Assembly (NCBI GenBank): GCA_035299085.1
Contig: DATGXG010000052.1
Coordinates: forward strand, 1 to 64,000
DNA length: 64,000 nucleotides
From: Bacteroidales bacterium
Lineage (GTDB): Bacteria; Bacteroidota; Bacteroidia; Bacteroidales; UBA10428
Reading direction: 5' to 3'
This document shows positions 1-8,869 of the stretch, piece after piece. Numbering within the stretch: position 1 is the first letter of the stretch; each line of letters starts with the position of its first letter. The notes under the pieces are model-generated. The model made no database searches. It was not told the DNA's origin and saw only the letters and a list, made by a program, of their open reading frames with translations. The position numbers and the translations under genes were made by a program.

Positions 1-99
1 ATTTTGTTCATAGTGGTAAGAGTAATAAATGAGTAATAAAGTTAAGAAATATTTGATTTTGGGTACCTCTTAATGTATATTTATTTTATGGAATTGCCT

Positions 100-138
100 A
101 TAAAACAAAAGGATTGAAGTTTATTACTTCAATCCTTT
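100..138 (-). terminator. Terminator of tRNA-Cys
   Basis: A 13-base-pair perfect stem (108-120 with 126-138, loop TTATT) is followed on the minus strand by TTTTGTTTTA. It lies 12 bases beyond the 3' end of tRNA-Cys, so it most likely ends that transcript. Confidence 0.8.
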
Positions 139-149
139 ATAATCCTAAG

Positions 150-220
150 AGGTCTCTGGCGGATTTGAACCGCCGTACGCGGTTTTGCAGACCGCTGCCT
201 AACCCCTCGGCCAAGAGACC
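150..220 (-). tRNA. tRNA-Cys (GCA)
   Basis: The reverse strand folds into a full cloverleaf: acceptor stem GGTCTCT with AGAGACC, anticodon loop CTGCAAA giving anticodon GCA, T-arm with GGTTCGAATCC, and discriminator base U, as is usual for tRNA-Cys. No CCA is encoded. Upstream, CAAAGATA at 241-248 is the reverse of a perfect Bacteroidota -7 element (TAnnTTTG), but no matching -33 TTTG is seen at the right distance. The gene stands alone. Confidence 0.95.
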
Positions 221-371
221 AATCAATAAGGTAATCGCGGCAAAGATAAAAATTAATTTGATTTGGAAGTCCGTTCACGGAATTTCAAAAGCACTCCATC
301 AATTTTCTTTGGTTATTGGCCTCTTAATTACTATTATTGAGCAGATTCCGGTTCCATTTCACTTTCATCAC

Positions 372-3347
372 ATGAAAAAATTAACCTTTCTTTTCGTCCT
401 GTGCTCTTTGTCGGTTTATGCATTCTCTCAACCTGCACCCGACTGGAATGGAAAGGTGATGACAGTCCGCGGTCTCATTTCACCGGATTCTATGGGAATC
501 ACACTTCCCCATGAACACCTCATCATCGTTCATAAATATAACTACCTCGACCTTACCGATGAAAACATTGCCATTGAAGAACTCGGATATTTCACCGGTG
601 CCGGAGGAAAAACAGTGGCTGACGCTTCCGCAATCGGTATCGGAAGAAACCCTGAAAAACTGAAAACGATTTCCACGGCCACCAATACCAATGTGATTAT
701 GTGCACGGGCTACTATAAAGACCAGTGGATTCCCGATTCGATAAAATGCAAATCAGTTGAGCAATTAACTGACATCATCATTAACGATATTTTCAATGGC
801 ATTAACGGCATTCATGCGGGTTTCATCAAAATCGGCATAAGTAAGCCGATCACCGATTTTGAAGAAAAGGCCGTCAGGGCTGCAGCACGAGCACAGAAAA
901 TTACCGGAGCCGCTGTAGAACTTCATTTCGACGGTGACAGGGCAACCTTTGCAGAAAGAAACCATGTACTCGATGTGATCGAAAATGAAGGCGCCGACCT
1001 GCACAGGGTTATTATGAATCATTGCGTACCCTATGTTTACTGGGTAAATGATTATATTACCATAGCCAACCGGGGTTGTTATATTGCCTTTGACATGATC
1101 GGGCTTGAAGTGCGTGTAGGTTACATTGATGTGCTCAGGTTGCCTGAAACGCTGAATGCATTGATTGACGCAGGTTATCTGGATCATCTGCTGATCTCAC
1201 AGGACGTCTGCTTTTCGGTATGCTACGTCAGAAACGGCGGTTACGGGTACGGGCATATCTTGAACGATATTGTCCCTGAATTAAAAGCAAGCGGGATTAC
1301 AGATGATGAGTTGCATACTATTATGGTGGATAACCCCAAACAAATATTCCCTTTCAAAAGTACTCCTGATGCCGGTGGTTGCGTTTCAGCAACATACACA
1401 ACCACTTCGGGAAATGTTACCGACAACAGCGGTGCATCGGATTATACCAATAATCTGACCTGTTCCAAGCTGATCCAACCGGAAAACAGTGGATCGGTAA
1501 CCCTGTTTTTTAATTCCTTTAATACGGAACCTGATCATGATGTGGTCAGGGTTTACGACGGTGAGACTACATCATCACCCCTCATCGGACAATTCAGCGG
1601 TAATTCACTTCCACCAGCCATTACTTCTTCCGGAAGCAGTATGCTGGTTGTTTTTACCACCAATGGAAGCGTTACCCGACCGGGATGGAGCGCAACCTAT
1701 TACGGCAATGCCCCTGTTGGTTATAACGGGCCCTGCGTAAATCAGTTTTTTGCTGAAGAAACCGGTGTAATAACCGATAACAGCGGAGGTTTGAATTATT
1801 ATACGAATATGGCGTGCCAGAAGCTGATAAAAGTTCAGGAGGCATCAGGAATCGAACTGAAATTCGGTTCTTTTGCTACTGAGTCAGGATATGATATTGT
1901 GAGGGTATATGACGGTGAAACAATTTCTTCGCCTTTACTTGGAGAATTCAGCGGTACAAGCATACCTCCCGACGTTACCTCTTCAGGGAACAGTATGCTG
2001 ATTACCTTTACTACTGATGGCGGAGTTGAACTGGCCGGATGGAGCGCTACATACACTGCCAAATTATTAAAGTTCCGTCCAGTTTCTGATACTGTGGGTG
2101 CGAATTCAGGAACAACAACTGTTTCTGTTCATTCAACCGTCGATTGGTCACCCTCTGAAAATGAATCCTGGTTGAATGCAGTAAAAACAAATGATACCAC
2201 ATTTTCTGTGGTGTATGATGAAAATTTCAGCCTGCAACCCCGCTCAGCGATCATTATGATTTCAGGAGACGGGGTGAATCCATGCCTTTTTACAATCAAT
2301 CAGAAGGGAGCCGAGCCGTCGATTTCCGTATCCCCCGATTCACAAATCGTGGATTATCATGAAGGTAATACTCAATTTTCGGTCGTGTCAAATATCGAAT
2401 GGACCGTTAATGAAACTGCTTCGTGGTTAACGGCTGGAAAATCAGGTAACAATATTACTGTTGAGTTTGAAGAAAACAAAACAATCTCCGAACGCTTGGC
2501 TGAAATAATTGTAAGTGGCGAAGGTGCCGAGTCACAAGTGGTAACTGTTACACAGCAGGGAGGCCCTCCTTTCCTGGAAGTGAGCCCGGACACACAAACA
2601 GTTGCATGTGATACTGGAAGAATACTATTTTCTGTTGAATCCAATATCGACTGGTTTGTAACCCCGGAAACTGAATGGATTCTTGCTGAAAAAGTAAATG
2701 ACAGCACGATACTCGTAAAGTTTACGGCCAATCCCCTGGTTTTGAACCGGAATGCGGTGATATGGGTTGGTGGTGAAGGCGTTTCATCGCAGGCATTTGT
2801 ACTGGTACAATCCGGTGCCCTGCCTGCACTGAGTGTTTTACCGGCGTCCAGATCAGTTGAATCTCTTTCAGGAACCACCAGTTTTATGGTTTCATCCAAT
2901 ATCAACTGGAATGTTGAGGATAAGGCAGGTTGGCTGGCCGCATTAAAGCAGAATGATACCACAATCAGTATCATATTCCAGGAAAACCCGGATACCGCTA
3001 ACCGGTCTGCTGAAATTCTGGTGACCGGTGAAGGAGTGGATACGGTTTCATTGCTTGTTGTACAGGACGGAGCGTTACCGGATCCGGTTGTGTCTGAGGA
3101 TGCTGACCATTCGCTAAAAGTCTATCCTAATCCTGTTTCGGGTAGTGCATGGTTCGTATATGAAAGCGGAGTGGCAGTGATGATTGCCTTATATGATCCG
3201 GCAGGTAAAATGATCATGCAGGTGAATGATGAAGATAGTAACGGTGCCTCGGAAATTGATCTTTCAGACTTAAATCCGGGGATATATATATACCGCGTTA
3301 CAGGCGGAAAGGGAGGAATAAGTACAGGCAAAATTGTGAAGAAATAA
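372..3347 (+). CDS. Secreted phosphotriesterase-like hydrolase with CUB and BACON repeats
   Basis: This is a 991-residue exported protein. The start is placed at ATG 372, which opens a clear signal peptide (residues 1-20, ending AFSQ); a longer in-frame reading from 114 would run through tRNA-Cys. Residues about 25-333 match the phosphotriesterase branch of the amidohydrolase superfamily: metal-binding HEH at 47-49, a lysine in AGFIKIG, histidines in VELHF and VIMNHC, and an aspartate in LLISQD. Two CUB domains follow (about 337-444 and 453-560), then four BACON-type repeats (about 566-898) with the typical tryptophan and R-x-A-x-I pattern. Residues about 915-991 are a type IX secretion sorting domain (LKVYPNP start, GIYIYRV, KIVKK end). 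The known family acts on phosphotriesters or lactones; the substrate here is unknown. The combination suggests a surface or secreted enzyme tethered to glycan or protein. Confidence 0.85.
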   Translation: MKKLTFLFVLCSLSVYAFSQPAPDWNGKVMTVRGLISPDSMGITLPHEHLIIVHKYNYLDLTDENIAIEELGYFTGAGGKTVADASAIGIGRNPEKLKTISTATNTNVIMCTGYYKDQWIPDSIKCKSVEQLTDIIINDIFNGINGIHAGFIKIGISKPITDFEEKAVRAAARAQKITGAAVELHFDGDRATFAERNHVLDVIENEGADLHRVIMNHCVPYVYWVNDYITIANRGCYIAFDMIGLEVRVGYIDVLRLPETLNALIDAGYLDHLLISQDVCFSVCYVRNGGYGYGHILNDIVPELKASGITDDELHTIMVDNPKQIFPFKSTPDAGGCVSATYTTTSGNVTDNSGASDYTNNLTCSKLIQPENSGSVTLFFNSFNTEPDHDVVRVYDGETTSSPLIGQFSGNSLPPAITSSGSSMLVVFTTNGSVTRPGWSATYYGNAPVGYNGPCVNQFFAEETGVITDNSGGLNYYTNMACQKLIKVQEASGIELKFGSFATESGYDIVRVYDGETISSPLLGEFSGTSIPPDVTSSGNSMLITFTTDGGVELAGWSATYTAKLLKFRPVSDTVGANSGTTTVSVHSTVDWSPSENESWLNAVKTNDTTFSVVYDENFSLQPRSAIIMISGDGVNPCLFTINQKGAEPSISVSPDSQIVDYHEGNTQFSVVSNIEWTVNETASWLTAGKSGNNITVEFEENKTISERLAEIIVSGEGAESQVVTVTQQGGPPFLEVSPDTQTVACDTGRILFSVESNIDWFVTPETEWILAEKVNDSTILVKFTANPLVLNRNAVIWVGGEGVSSQAFVLVQSGALPALSVLPASRSVESLSGTTSFMVSSNINWNVEDKAGWLAALKQNDTTISIIFQENPDTANRSAEILVTGEGVDTVSLLVVQDGALPDPVVSEDADHSLKVYPNPVSGSAWFVYESGVAVMIALYDPAGKMIMQVNDEDSNGASEIDLSDLNPGIYIYRVTGGKGGISTGKIVKK

Positions 3348-3353
3348 TTCAGA

Positions 3354-3512
3354 ACGCCACAGTGTCAACTCTGCGGCTCTGCGAGGAATTTCTCGCGTGA
3401 GTTACTTAGAGCAATACTTCTGATACCTGCGGCATCGTTGGATTTCTCGCAGAGTCGCAGAGTCGCAGAGTATGTGTGCTTCGCACACATCGAAGAGACG
3501 CAATTATATACT
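3354..3512. repeat. Long hairpin-rich repeat, copy A (left of GxxExxY gene)
   Basis: About 155 bases that recur nearly unchanged at 3947-4108. The copy has complementary blocks built from CTCTGCGGCTCTGCGAG and CTCGCAGAGTCGCAGAG, and ends with a short perfect hairpin ATGTGTGC-TTC-GCACACAT. It is in the same direction as copy B, so the GxxExxY gene lies between direct repeats. Confidence 0.85.
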
Positions 3513-3554
3513 CAGTGAAAACGTAGAGTTTCTAAATTTTATATTTATATTCTT

Positions 3555-3932
3555 ATGTTAGAAAATGAGTTATCAGGAATGATAGTTGATTGCTGCTATC
3601 GTATTCATTGCGAACTTGGCCCGGGTTTGCTGGAATCTGTTTATGAAAGCGCGTTGTGTTATGAATTAAAACAATCCGGATTTAATTTCATTCAACAACA
3701 ACCTATTCCGGCTTTTTACAAAGGTGTAAATCTAAATCTTGGTTTTCGGGCGGATATTATAGTAGAAAATAAAGTTCTGATTGAGATAAAAAGTGTAGAA
3801 ATCCTGATGCCAGTGCACAAAAAGCAGTTGCTCACGTATCTGAAATTGTCCCGTCTAAAACTTGGTCTGTTAATCAACTTCAATGAAGTGCTGATTAAAG
3901 ACGGAATTACCAGAATTGTCAATAATCTGTAA
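3555..3932 (+). CDS. GxxExxY family protein
   Basis: A 125-residue protein of the GxxExxY family. The naming motif is visible as GLLESVY (residues about 25-31), preceded by the conserved CELGPG. The family is found widely in Bacteroidota and some other environmental bacteria. The core D-I-I-V-x-x-K-V-L-I-E-I-K-S-V resembles the catalytic core of PD-(D/E)xK nucleases (D, then E-x-K), so a nuclease-related fold is plausible, but no function is established. There is no signal peptide. The gene sits between two near-identical hairpin-rich direct repeats (3354-3512 and 3947-4108), a third partial copy follows at 4164-4256, and no neighbour is within operon distance. This suggests the gene and its repeats travel as a unit. 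Confidence 0.85.
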   Translation: MLENELSGMIVDCCYRIHCELGPGLLESVYESALCYELKQSGFNFIQQQPIPAFYKGVNLNLGFRADIIVENKVLIEIKSVEILMPVHKKQLLTYLKLSRLKLGLLINFNEVLIKDGITRIVNNL

Positions 3933-3946
3933 ATTATCCAACATCA

Positions 3947-4108
3947 AGACGCCGCAGACGTCAACTCTGCGTCTCCGCAGCTCTGCGAGGAATTTCTCGC
4001 GAGAGTTACTTGGAGCAATACTTCTGATGCCTTCGGCATCATTGGATTTCTCGCAGAGCCGCAGAGGCGCAGAGTATGTGTGCTTCGCACACATCGCAGA
4101 GACGCAAA
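3947..4108. repeat. Long hairpin-rich repeat, copy B (right of GxxExxY gene)
   Basis: Second copy of the element at 3354-3512, in direct orientation, with a few substitutions. It has the same arm sequences, the same TTCTGATGCCTTCGGCATCA-type inner hairpin and the same terminal ATGTGTGC-TTC-GCACACAT hairpin. It begins 15 bases after the GxxExxY stop codon. The gene-free stretch 3933-4303 is almost entirely this copy plus copy C. Confidence 0.85.
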
Positions 4109-4163
4109 TATTATTATTCAAATAATTTCTGGTAGAATTTAAGAGAATATGCGAGTTAAACTG

Positions 4164-4256
4164 AGACGCCGCAGGCGTCAACTCTGCGTCTCCGCGGCTC
4201 TGCGAGAAATAAAGTGCGCAGAGCCGCAGAGGCGCTGAGAAAACGCAGAGTATTAA
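4164..4256. repeat. Partial third copy of the hairpin-rich repeat
   Basis: A shortened copy (copy C) that lacks the middle segment of copies A and B: the left arm CTCTGCGTCTCCGCGGCTCTGCG is followed almost at once by the right arm GCGCAGAGCCGCAGAGGCGC. It looks like an internally deleted derivative. It sits just before the GH127-like gene. Confidence 0.75.
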
Positions 4257-4303
4257 TTACTCTGTGAGATAAATGTGCTAACTTGGAGTATAATTCTGAA
4301 CCT

Positions 4304-6394
4304 ATGAACCGGTCAATATTATTACTCCTGGTAATCCTCTTTACCGGCTGCTCCCGCGAGAAAAAACCCGCCCTCTACCTTCAGAACCGGGCACCCCTCA
4401 TTGAAAAAACCTATCTCGAACTACCCCTTGGCGCTATAAAACCCCGGGCATGGCTACTCGACCAGCTCATCCGCCAAAAGAACGGCCTTACCGGACACCT
4501 CGACGAAGTGTATTCACAGGTTGTTGGTCCCCGTAACGGCTGGTTAGGGGGCCACGGTGACGGATGGGAGCGCGGTCCTTACTGGATCGACGGTCTCCTG
4601 CCTCTCGCCTATATTCTCGATGACTCTGTGCTTAAAGCCAAAGTAAAACCCTGGATCGAATGGACACTCAATAACCAGCGCGAAGACGGTTACCTCGGCC
4701 CTGTTCCGTTTAAAACGGAACCTCCCTTTGAACCGGGACTGCAGAAAAGCCAGCGCGAGGACTGGTGGCCCAAAATGGTGATGCTGAAGGTACTGATGCA
4801 ATATTACAATGCTACATCCGATCCCAGGGTTATCAAAGCCCTTACGGCCTACTTCCGGTACCAGTTGAAGACACTGCCGGAGACTCCACTGGATCACTGG
4901 ACTTTCTGGGCTAACCAACGTGGAGGCGATAATATGATGGTCGTTTACTGGCTGTATAATATAACCGGTGATCCGTTTCTGCTTGAACTGACTGATTTGC
5001 TTGCCAAACAGACTTTTCCATGGACAACGGTTTTTTTAAACAAAGAAAATTATACAGAACTGACGTCCCCCTGGCAATATTTCGACCTTAAAACCTATCC
5101 GTTTGACACGGCCCAGATCAACAGCCTTACCGTTTCACAGATGGGCGGAATGCACGGTGTTAACCTTTGCCAGGGCATTAAGGAACCGCTGGTATATTAC
5201 CAGCAACATCCGGACAGGAAATATTACAACTCGGTAAAGAAAGCATTCCTGGATATCCGTAAATATCACGGCCAGCCGCAGGGTATGTTTGCCGCTGATG
5301 AAGGCCTTCATGGAAAAAACCCTGTGCAGGGAATTGAATTCTGCTCCATCGCCGAAATGATGTTCTCTCTTGAAACCATGCTGGCTATTACGGGCGACAT
5401 GGAATTCGCCGACCAGGTCGAAAAGATCGCTTACAATGCACTGCCAACCCAGGCATCCGATGATTTTAATACCCGGCAGTATTTCCAATCGGCCAACCAG
5501 GTGGAGCTTTCCGACAGGCTGTCGGTTTCCTATCTTACAACCGGTCATCAATACACCGATTATGTTTTTGGATTGCTCAGCGGGTATCCCTGCTGTACTT
5601 CAAACATGCACCAGGCATGGCCCAAGTTTGTGCAGAATATGTGGTATGCCACTACCGACAGGGGAGTGGCAGCATTGCTCTATGGGCCGAGTGAAGTCAG
5701 TCTTCTGGTGGGCGACAGTATCAAAGCTCATATCATAGAAACCACCGGCTACCCGTTTTGGGATAATATACGTTTTTCAGTGAAACTTGACAAAAGCGGT
5801 AGATTTCCTTTTCATCTCAGGATGCCGTCATGGTCTGCAAAAGCAGAAATTTCAATTAATAACACCCCCTGGAATGGAGAAATAGTGAACCATGTGGCGA
5901 TAATAGATCGGGAATGGAAGAACGGTGATGAGATTTACCTTAAACTTCCTATGCAGATGAAATGCTCAAGGTGGTACGATTTTGCTGCTTCCATAGAAAG
6001 AGGACCGCTTGTTTATGCATTGAAAATTGATGCGGAATCAAAAATCAGGGACAGGAAAGATCAATTCGGGCCGTTTACAGAATTTTACCCGACAAGTAAA
6101 TGGAATTTTGCTCTGTATAGCAGCGACCTGCTGCATGCTGATTCAGTTTACCAAATACAAGAACGTCATTGGGAAGGCGACGTTTATCCCTGGAACCTCG
6201 AAAACTGCCCGGTATCGATAATTGCCCGGGCTGCCGATTACCCCGAATGGCAATTGCAGAATGGAATTCCTGTCTTCCCTGCATGGTGGGGACGAAAGGC
6301 AGATGAAAAGGAATTGGTGCCCGTAACGCTTGTGCCCTATGGATGCACAACGCTGAGGATTACGGAATTTCCGGTGTTTGAACGAAGCAATTAA
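4304..6394 (+). CDS. GH127-like beta-L-arabinofuranosidase lipoprotein (DUF1680 type)
   Basis: A 696-residue lipoprotein. The start is ATG 4304, giving a short signal peptide with lipobox FTGC (Cys16); a TTG seven codons upstream is less likely. The fold matches the DUF1680/GH127 group. In the characterised enzyme HypBA1 of this family, a zinc ion is held by a Glu-x-Cys pair and a Cys-Cys pair, one cysteine being the nucleophile. Here the same arrangement is visible as EFC (Glu345, Cys347) and PCCTSN (Cys430-Cys431). The known reaction is release of beta-L-arabinofuranose from plant glycans. GH146 and other DUF1680 relatives share these residues, so the sugar specificity is an inference. The gene stands alone between repeats, upstream of a converging GH2 gene. 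Confidence 0.85.
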   Translation: MNRSILLLLVILFTGCSREKKPALYLQNRAPLIEKTYLELPLGAIKPRAWLLDQLIRQKNGLTGHLDEVYSQVVGPRNGWLGGHGDGWERGPYWIDGLLPLAYILDDSVLKAKVKPWIEWTLNNQREDGYLGPVPFKTEPPFEPGLQKSQREDWWPKMVMLKVLMQYYNATSDPRVIKALTAYFRYQLKTLPETPLDHWTFWANQRGGDNMMVVYWLYNITGDPFLLELTDLLAKQTFPWTTVFLNKENYTELTSPWQYFDLKTYPFDTAQINSLTVSQMGGMHGVNLCQGIKEPLVYYQQHPDRKYYNSVKKAFLDIRKYHGQPQGMFAADEGLHGKNPVQGIEFCSIAEMMFSLETMLAITGDMEFADQVEKIAYNALPTQASDDFNTRQYFQSANQVELSDRLSVSYLTTGHQYTDYVFGLLSGYPCCTSNMHQAWPKFVQNMWYATTDRGVAALLYGPSEVSLLVGDSIKAHIIETTGYPFWDNIRFSVKLDKSGRFPFHLRMPSWSAKAEISINNTPWNGEIVNHVAIIDREWKNGDEIYLKLPMQMKCSRWYDFAASIERGPLVYALKIDAESKIRDRKDQFGPFTEFYPTSKWNFALYSSDLLHADSVYQIQERHWEGDVYPWNLENCPVSIIARAADYPEWQLQNGIPVFPAWWGRKADEKELVPVTLVPYGCTTLRITEFPVFERSN

Positions 6395-6459
6395 GGAATT
6401 AAGTTTTTAAGGCCTAAGAGATCCGGTAAATGCTGGGAATAAATGGTAGCTGTGCTAGG

Positions 6460-6544
6460 CGAAGTTTTCAACTTCGTCTGAACGGAACATCATTTATAAG
6501 TTAATTAACTTTCTGTTACGTATAGACGAAGTCACAGACTTCGT
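6460..6544. repeat. Two small perfect hairpins
   Basis: CGAAGTT-TTC-AACTTCG at 6460-6476 and ACGAAGTC-ACA-GACTTCGT at 6526-6544. They lie in the 387-base gap between the convergent GH127-like and GH2 genes. They share the word CGAAGT and belong to the same repeat cluster as the larger structure at 6571-6691. Confidence 0.7.
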
Positions 6545-6570
6545 TTAGCACTGGTATAGAAGAATCGCTC

Positions 6571-6691
6571 CGTTCGGCCGAGGTTCTACCTCGGTCGGAC
6601 ATATCTATTCAGACTACGCCTGAATTTAATTGATTTAATCAGGCAGAGCCTGATAAGATATGTTCGACTAAGGCAGAGCCTTAGCCGAACG
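6571..6691. repeat. Nested cloverleaf-like inverted repeat
   Basis: The outer arms CGTTCGGC (6571-6578) and GCCGAACG (6684-6691) pair perfectly. A second level, GGACATATCT with AGATATGTTC, pairs inside them. Side hairpins are CGAGGT-TCT-ACCTCG, TCAG-rich GCCTGA, TCAGGC-AGA-GCCTGA and CTAAGGC-AGA-GCCTTAG. The whole folds as a multi-arm structure on either strand. It fits neither a simple terminator nor a tRNA. Confidence 0.75.
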
Positions 6692-6753
6692 TGGGGGTAT
6701 AGACGAATCGCTTAGCACAGACAATGGTCCTTTGAAATGGTTTGCCTGTGCGG

Positions 6754-6795
6754 GCAGATTGCTTCTGACCGTAGGAACCGGTCATCGCAATGACG
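6754..6795. repeat. Half copy of the dispersed element seen at 51541-51723
   Basis: These 42 bases are identical to 51682-51723, the right half of a small inverted-repeat element. The copy overlaps the 3' end of the GH2 gene and supplies its last few codons and its TGA stop codon. Confidence 0.85.
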
Positions 6796-8614
6796 GCTGG
6801 CTTAACGTTTCTCTCACTTCCAGATTCACTTTCCTCACCCGTTCCTCATTCAGCTTTATTACTTTGCGGTCATAGGTCATCAGGCCGTTCACTTCGATTT
6901 CCACATCAGTGGTTTGGGTGTAAATAGCGGCTGAGTAACAGGTCGGCACAAGCGCTTTCAGTTTTTCTGCAAGCTTTACATAGGCATCCGTGGCTTCTTC
7001 GGAAGTCTTATATTGAACATATCCCCAGTTACGGCCGGTTTCCCAGAGATGACCTTCCAAAGCGAGCCCAATACCGCCGTACTCACCCAGCACGCAGGCA
7101 CGTTTGCCATCGAACATGGCCATTACCGGATCAGGATAATTGTGAATGTCGAGCATGTCACCGGTGTCATAATGATTGCCGCCACTTGCGGGATTCACAA
7201 GACGTGAAGGATCATAGATCTTTGTCCATTCCACAATTTCAGGGGTTTTAAACTGGCCCCAGGCTTCGTTAAATGGAACCCAGGTTACCACACATGGATT
7301 CGAGTAACACAAATCGATGATCTCTTTCCATTCTCTCCTGTAATTTTCTTCAGACACGGCTGAGCGCTGCATTTCCTTTCCATTGAAGTAATTTCTTGTC
7401 TGCCACTCCGGGGAGTCATCACCACTAGGCATATCCTGCCATACCAGCATGCCAAGCCTGTCGCAATGATAGTACCAACGGGCCGGTTCAACCTTCACAT
7501 GTTTGCGGATCAGGTTAAATCCGAAATCCTTTGTCTTTTGTATGTCGAATGCAAGAGCTTCATCGGTAGGCGCGGTATATAAACCATCCGGCCACCATCC
7601 CTGGTCGAGCGGCCCGTACTGAAAATAGTTTTTATTGTTAAGCTGTAACCTCACCACTCCCTTGTCATCTCTTTTAACCGAAATCTTACGCATGCCGAAG
7701 TAACTTTTCACCAGGTCGGCGGCAACTCCGTTCCTGATCAGTGAAACCTGGAGATCATAAAGAAATGGGGTCTCAGGGCTCCAGAGTTTAGCCCCGGGAA
7801 CGGTGACAAGTACTTCCTGACCTACGGCTGCTTTAGCCGTGCTAACCAGCTTTCCCTGGTCCAGGATTTTTACTTCCACTAAATCTCCGGGCATCATGCC
7901 CTGAATTTCAGGCTTCACAGTCAATGTACCGCCGTCAATATCCGGAACTGTTTTGAGACCTGAAATATAGGCAGTATTCACCGGTTCAATCCACACCGTC
8001 TGCCAGATGCCGGTAACCGAAGTATACCAGATGGATTGCGGCTTTTTAACCTGCTTTCCATGAGGCTGGTATCCCTCATCCGAAGGGTCCCACACTCTTA
8101 CAACCAGCTGTTGATTCCCGGTTTTATTCAGCCATGGGGTGAGATCTATTGAAAAGGGCGTATAACCTCCTGAATGCGATCCGATCTTCACATTGTTGAG
8201 CCACACATCGGCTTTCCAGTCGACCGCTCCGAAATTTAACATGATGTGTTTCCCTTTCCATGGGGCCGGAACTGTAAAAGAACGACGATACCACAATTCG
8301 TTTTCAGGTCCCACCTTACCCTGGACCCCCGAAAGGCTCGATTCAATGGCAAATGGTACCAGAATACTTCCTTCATATTTCTCAGGTGTACCGTGCCCTT
8401 TCGGAAGCACGGCGAAATCCCATAAACCGTTCAGGTTTTGCCACTGATCCCTTACAAGTTGGGGCCTCGGATACTCAGGCAGGGGATTGACGGGATCAAC
8501 TTTATCTGACCATATTGTCCGGATTCTTGTGCCGACGGGTTTCCACTGTTGGGCGGGTGTAACTAATGCAAGAAATGAGAAGAACATGAAAAGCAGGATA
8601 CGCAATGAGTTCAT
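6782..8614 (-). CDS. Glycoside hydrolase family 2 protein
   Basis: A 610-residue exported enzyme with signal peptide (residues 1-21, ending TPAQ). It has the GH2 order: sugar-binding jelly-roll (about 45-215), immunoglobulin-like sandwich (about 215-312) and TIM barrel (about 313-600). The acid/base is Glu450 in FNEAWGQ and the nucleophile is Glu511 in LGEYGG. Family members are beta-galactosidases, glucuronidases, mannosidases and related enzymes; the specificity cannot be read here. It is downstream of the polysaccharide locus on the same strand but separated from it by 255 bases and a terminator, so it is probably a separate unit. The last residues (PSLR) and stop codon come from a dispersed repeat, suggesting the original C-terminus was altered. 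Confidence 0.88.
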   Translation of the reverse strand: MNSLRILLFMFFSFLALVTPAQQWKPVGTRIRTIWSDKVDPVNPLPEYPRPQLVRDQWQNLNGLWDFAVLPKGHGTPEKYEGSILVPFAIESSLSGVQGKVGPENELWYRRSFTVPAPWKGKHIMLNFGAVDWKADVWLNNVKIGSHSGGYTPFSIDLTPWLNKTGNQQLVVRVWDPSDEGYQPHGKQVKKPQSIWYTSVTGIWQTVWIEPVNTAYISGLKTVPDIDGGTLTVKPEIQGMMPGDLVEVKILDQGKLVSTAKAAVGQEVLVTVPGAKLWSPETPFLYDLQVSLIRNGVAADLVKSYFGMRKISVKRDDKGVVRLQLNNKNYFQYGPLDQGWWPDGLYTAPTDEALAFDIQKTKDFGFNLIRKHVKVEPARWYYHCDRLGMLVWQDMPSGDDSPEWQTRNYFNGKEMQRSAVSEENYRREWKEIIDLCYSNPCVVTWVPFNEAWGQFKTPEIVEWTKIYDPSRLVNPASGGNHYDTGDMLDIHNYPDPVMAMFDGKRACVLGEYGGIGLALEGHLWETGRNWGYVQYKTSEEATDAYVKLAEKLKALVPTCYSAAIYTQTTDVEIEVNGLMTYDRKVIKLNEERVRKVNLEVRETLSQPSLR

Positions 8615-8809
8615 TGTATAATAATTAAATTAAGGGTTGAGGAATGAGGGATTGGACATCGAATATAGTGAAAAAACAGATACCGGATACTGGATATTTG
8701 ATACTGGATGCCTTCGGTCTCATACGTCCCAAAGGTCACATAGGTCCCAGAAGAAACACCAAACACCGAACACTGATTTTTGATTTAAGAAGTTTTGGCT
8801 GGATGCAGG

Positions 8810-8843
8810 CAAAAAAAGGGGACCACATGGTCCCCCTTTCTGC
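8810..8843 (-). terminator. Terminator of the polysaccharide locus
   Basis: GGGGACCA-CA-TGGTCCCC forms a strong stem; reading the minus strand it is followed by a run of seven T. It lies 27 bases after the stop of the E-set protein at 8870 and closes the operon. Confidence 0.85.
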
Positions 8844-8869
8844 AAATAAGCCACTAAAAACCAGGTTCA

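Noticed and set aside
114..371. In-frame upstream extension of the phosphotriesterase-like protein
   Set aside because: It would be translated across tRNA-Cys and hides the signal peptide that begins at ATG 372.
2372..2974. 200-codon frame on the minus strand
   Set aside because: Lies wholly within the BACON repeats of the 372-3347 gene and has no recognisable features.
4283..4303. TTG start for the GH127-like protein
   Set aside because: It adds seven polar residues in front of a good lipoprotein signal; ATG 4304 is preferred.
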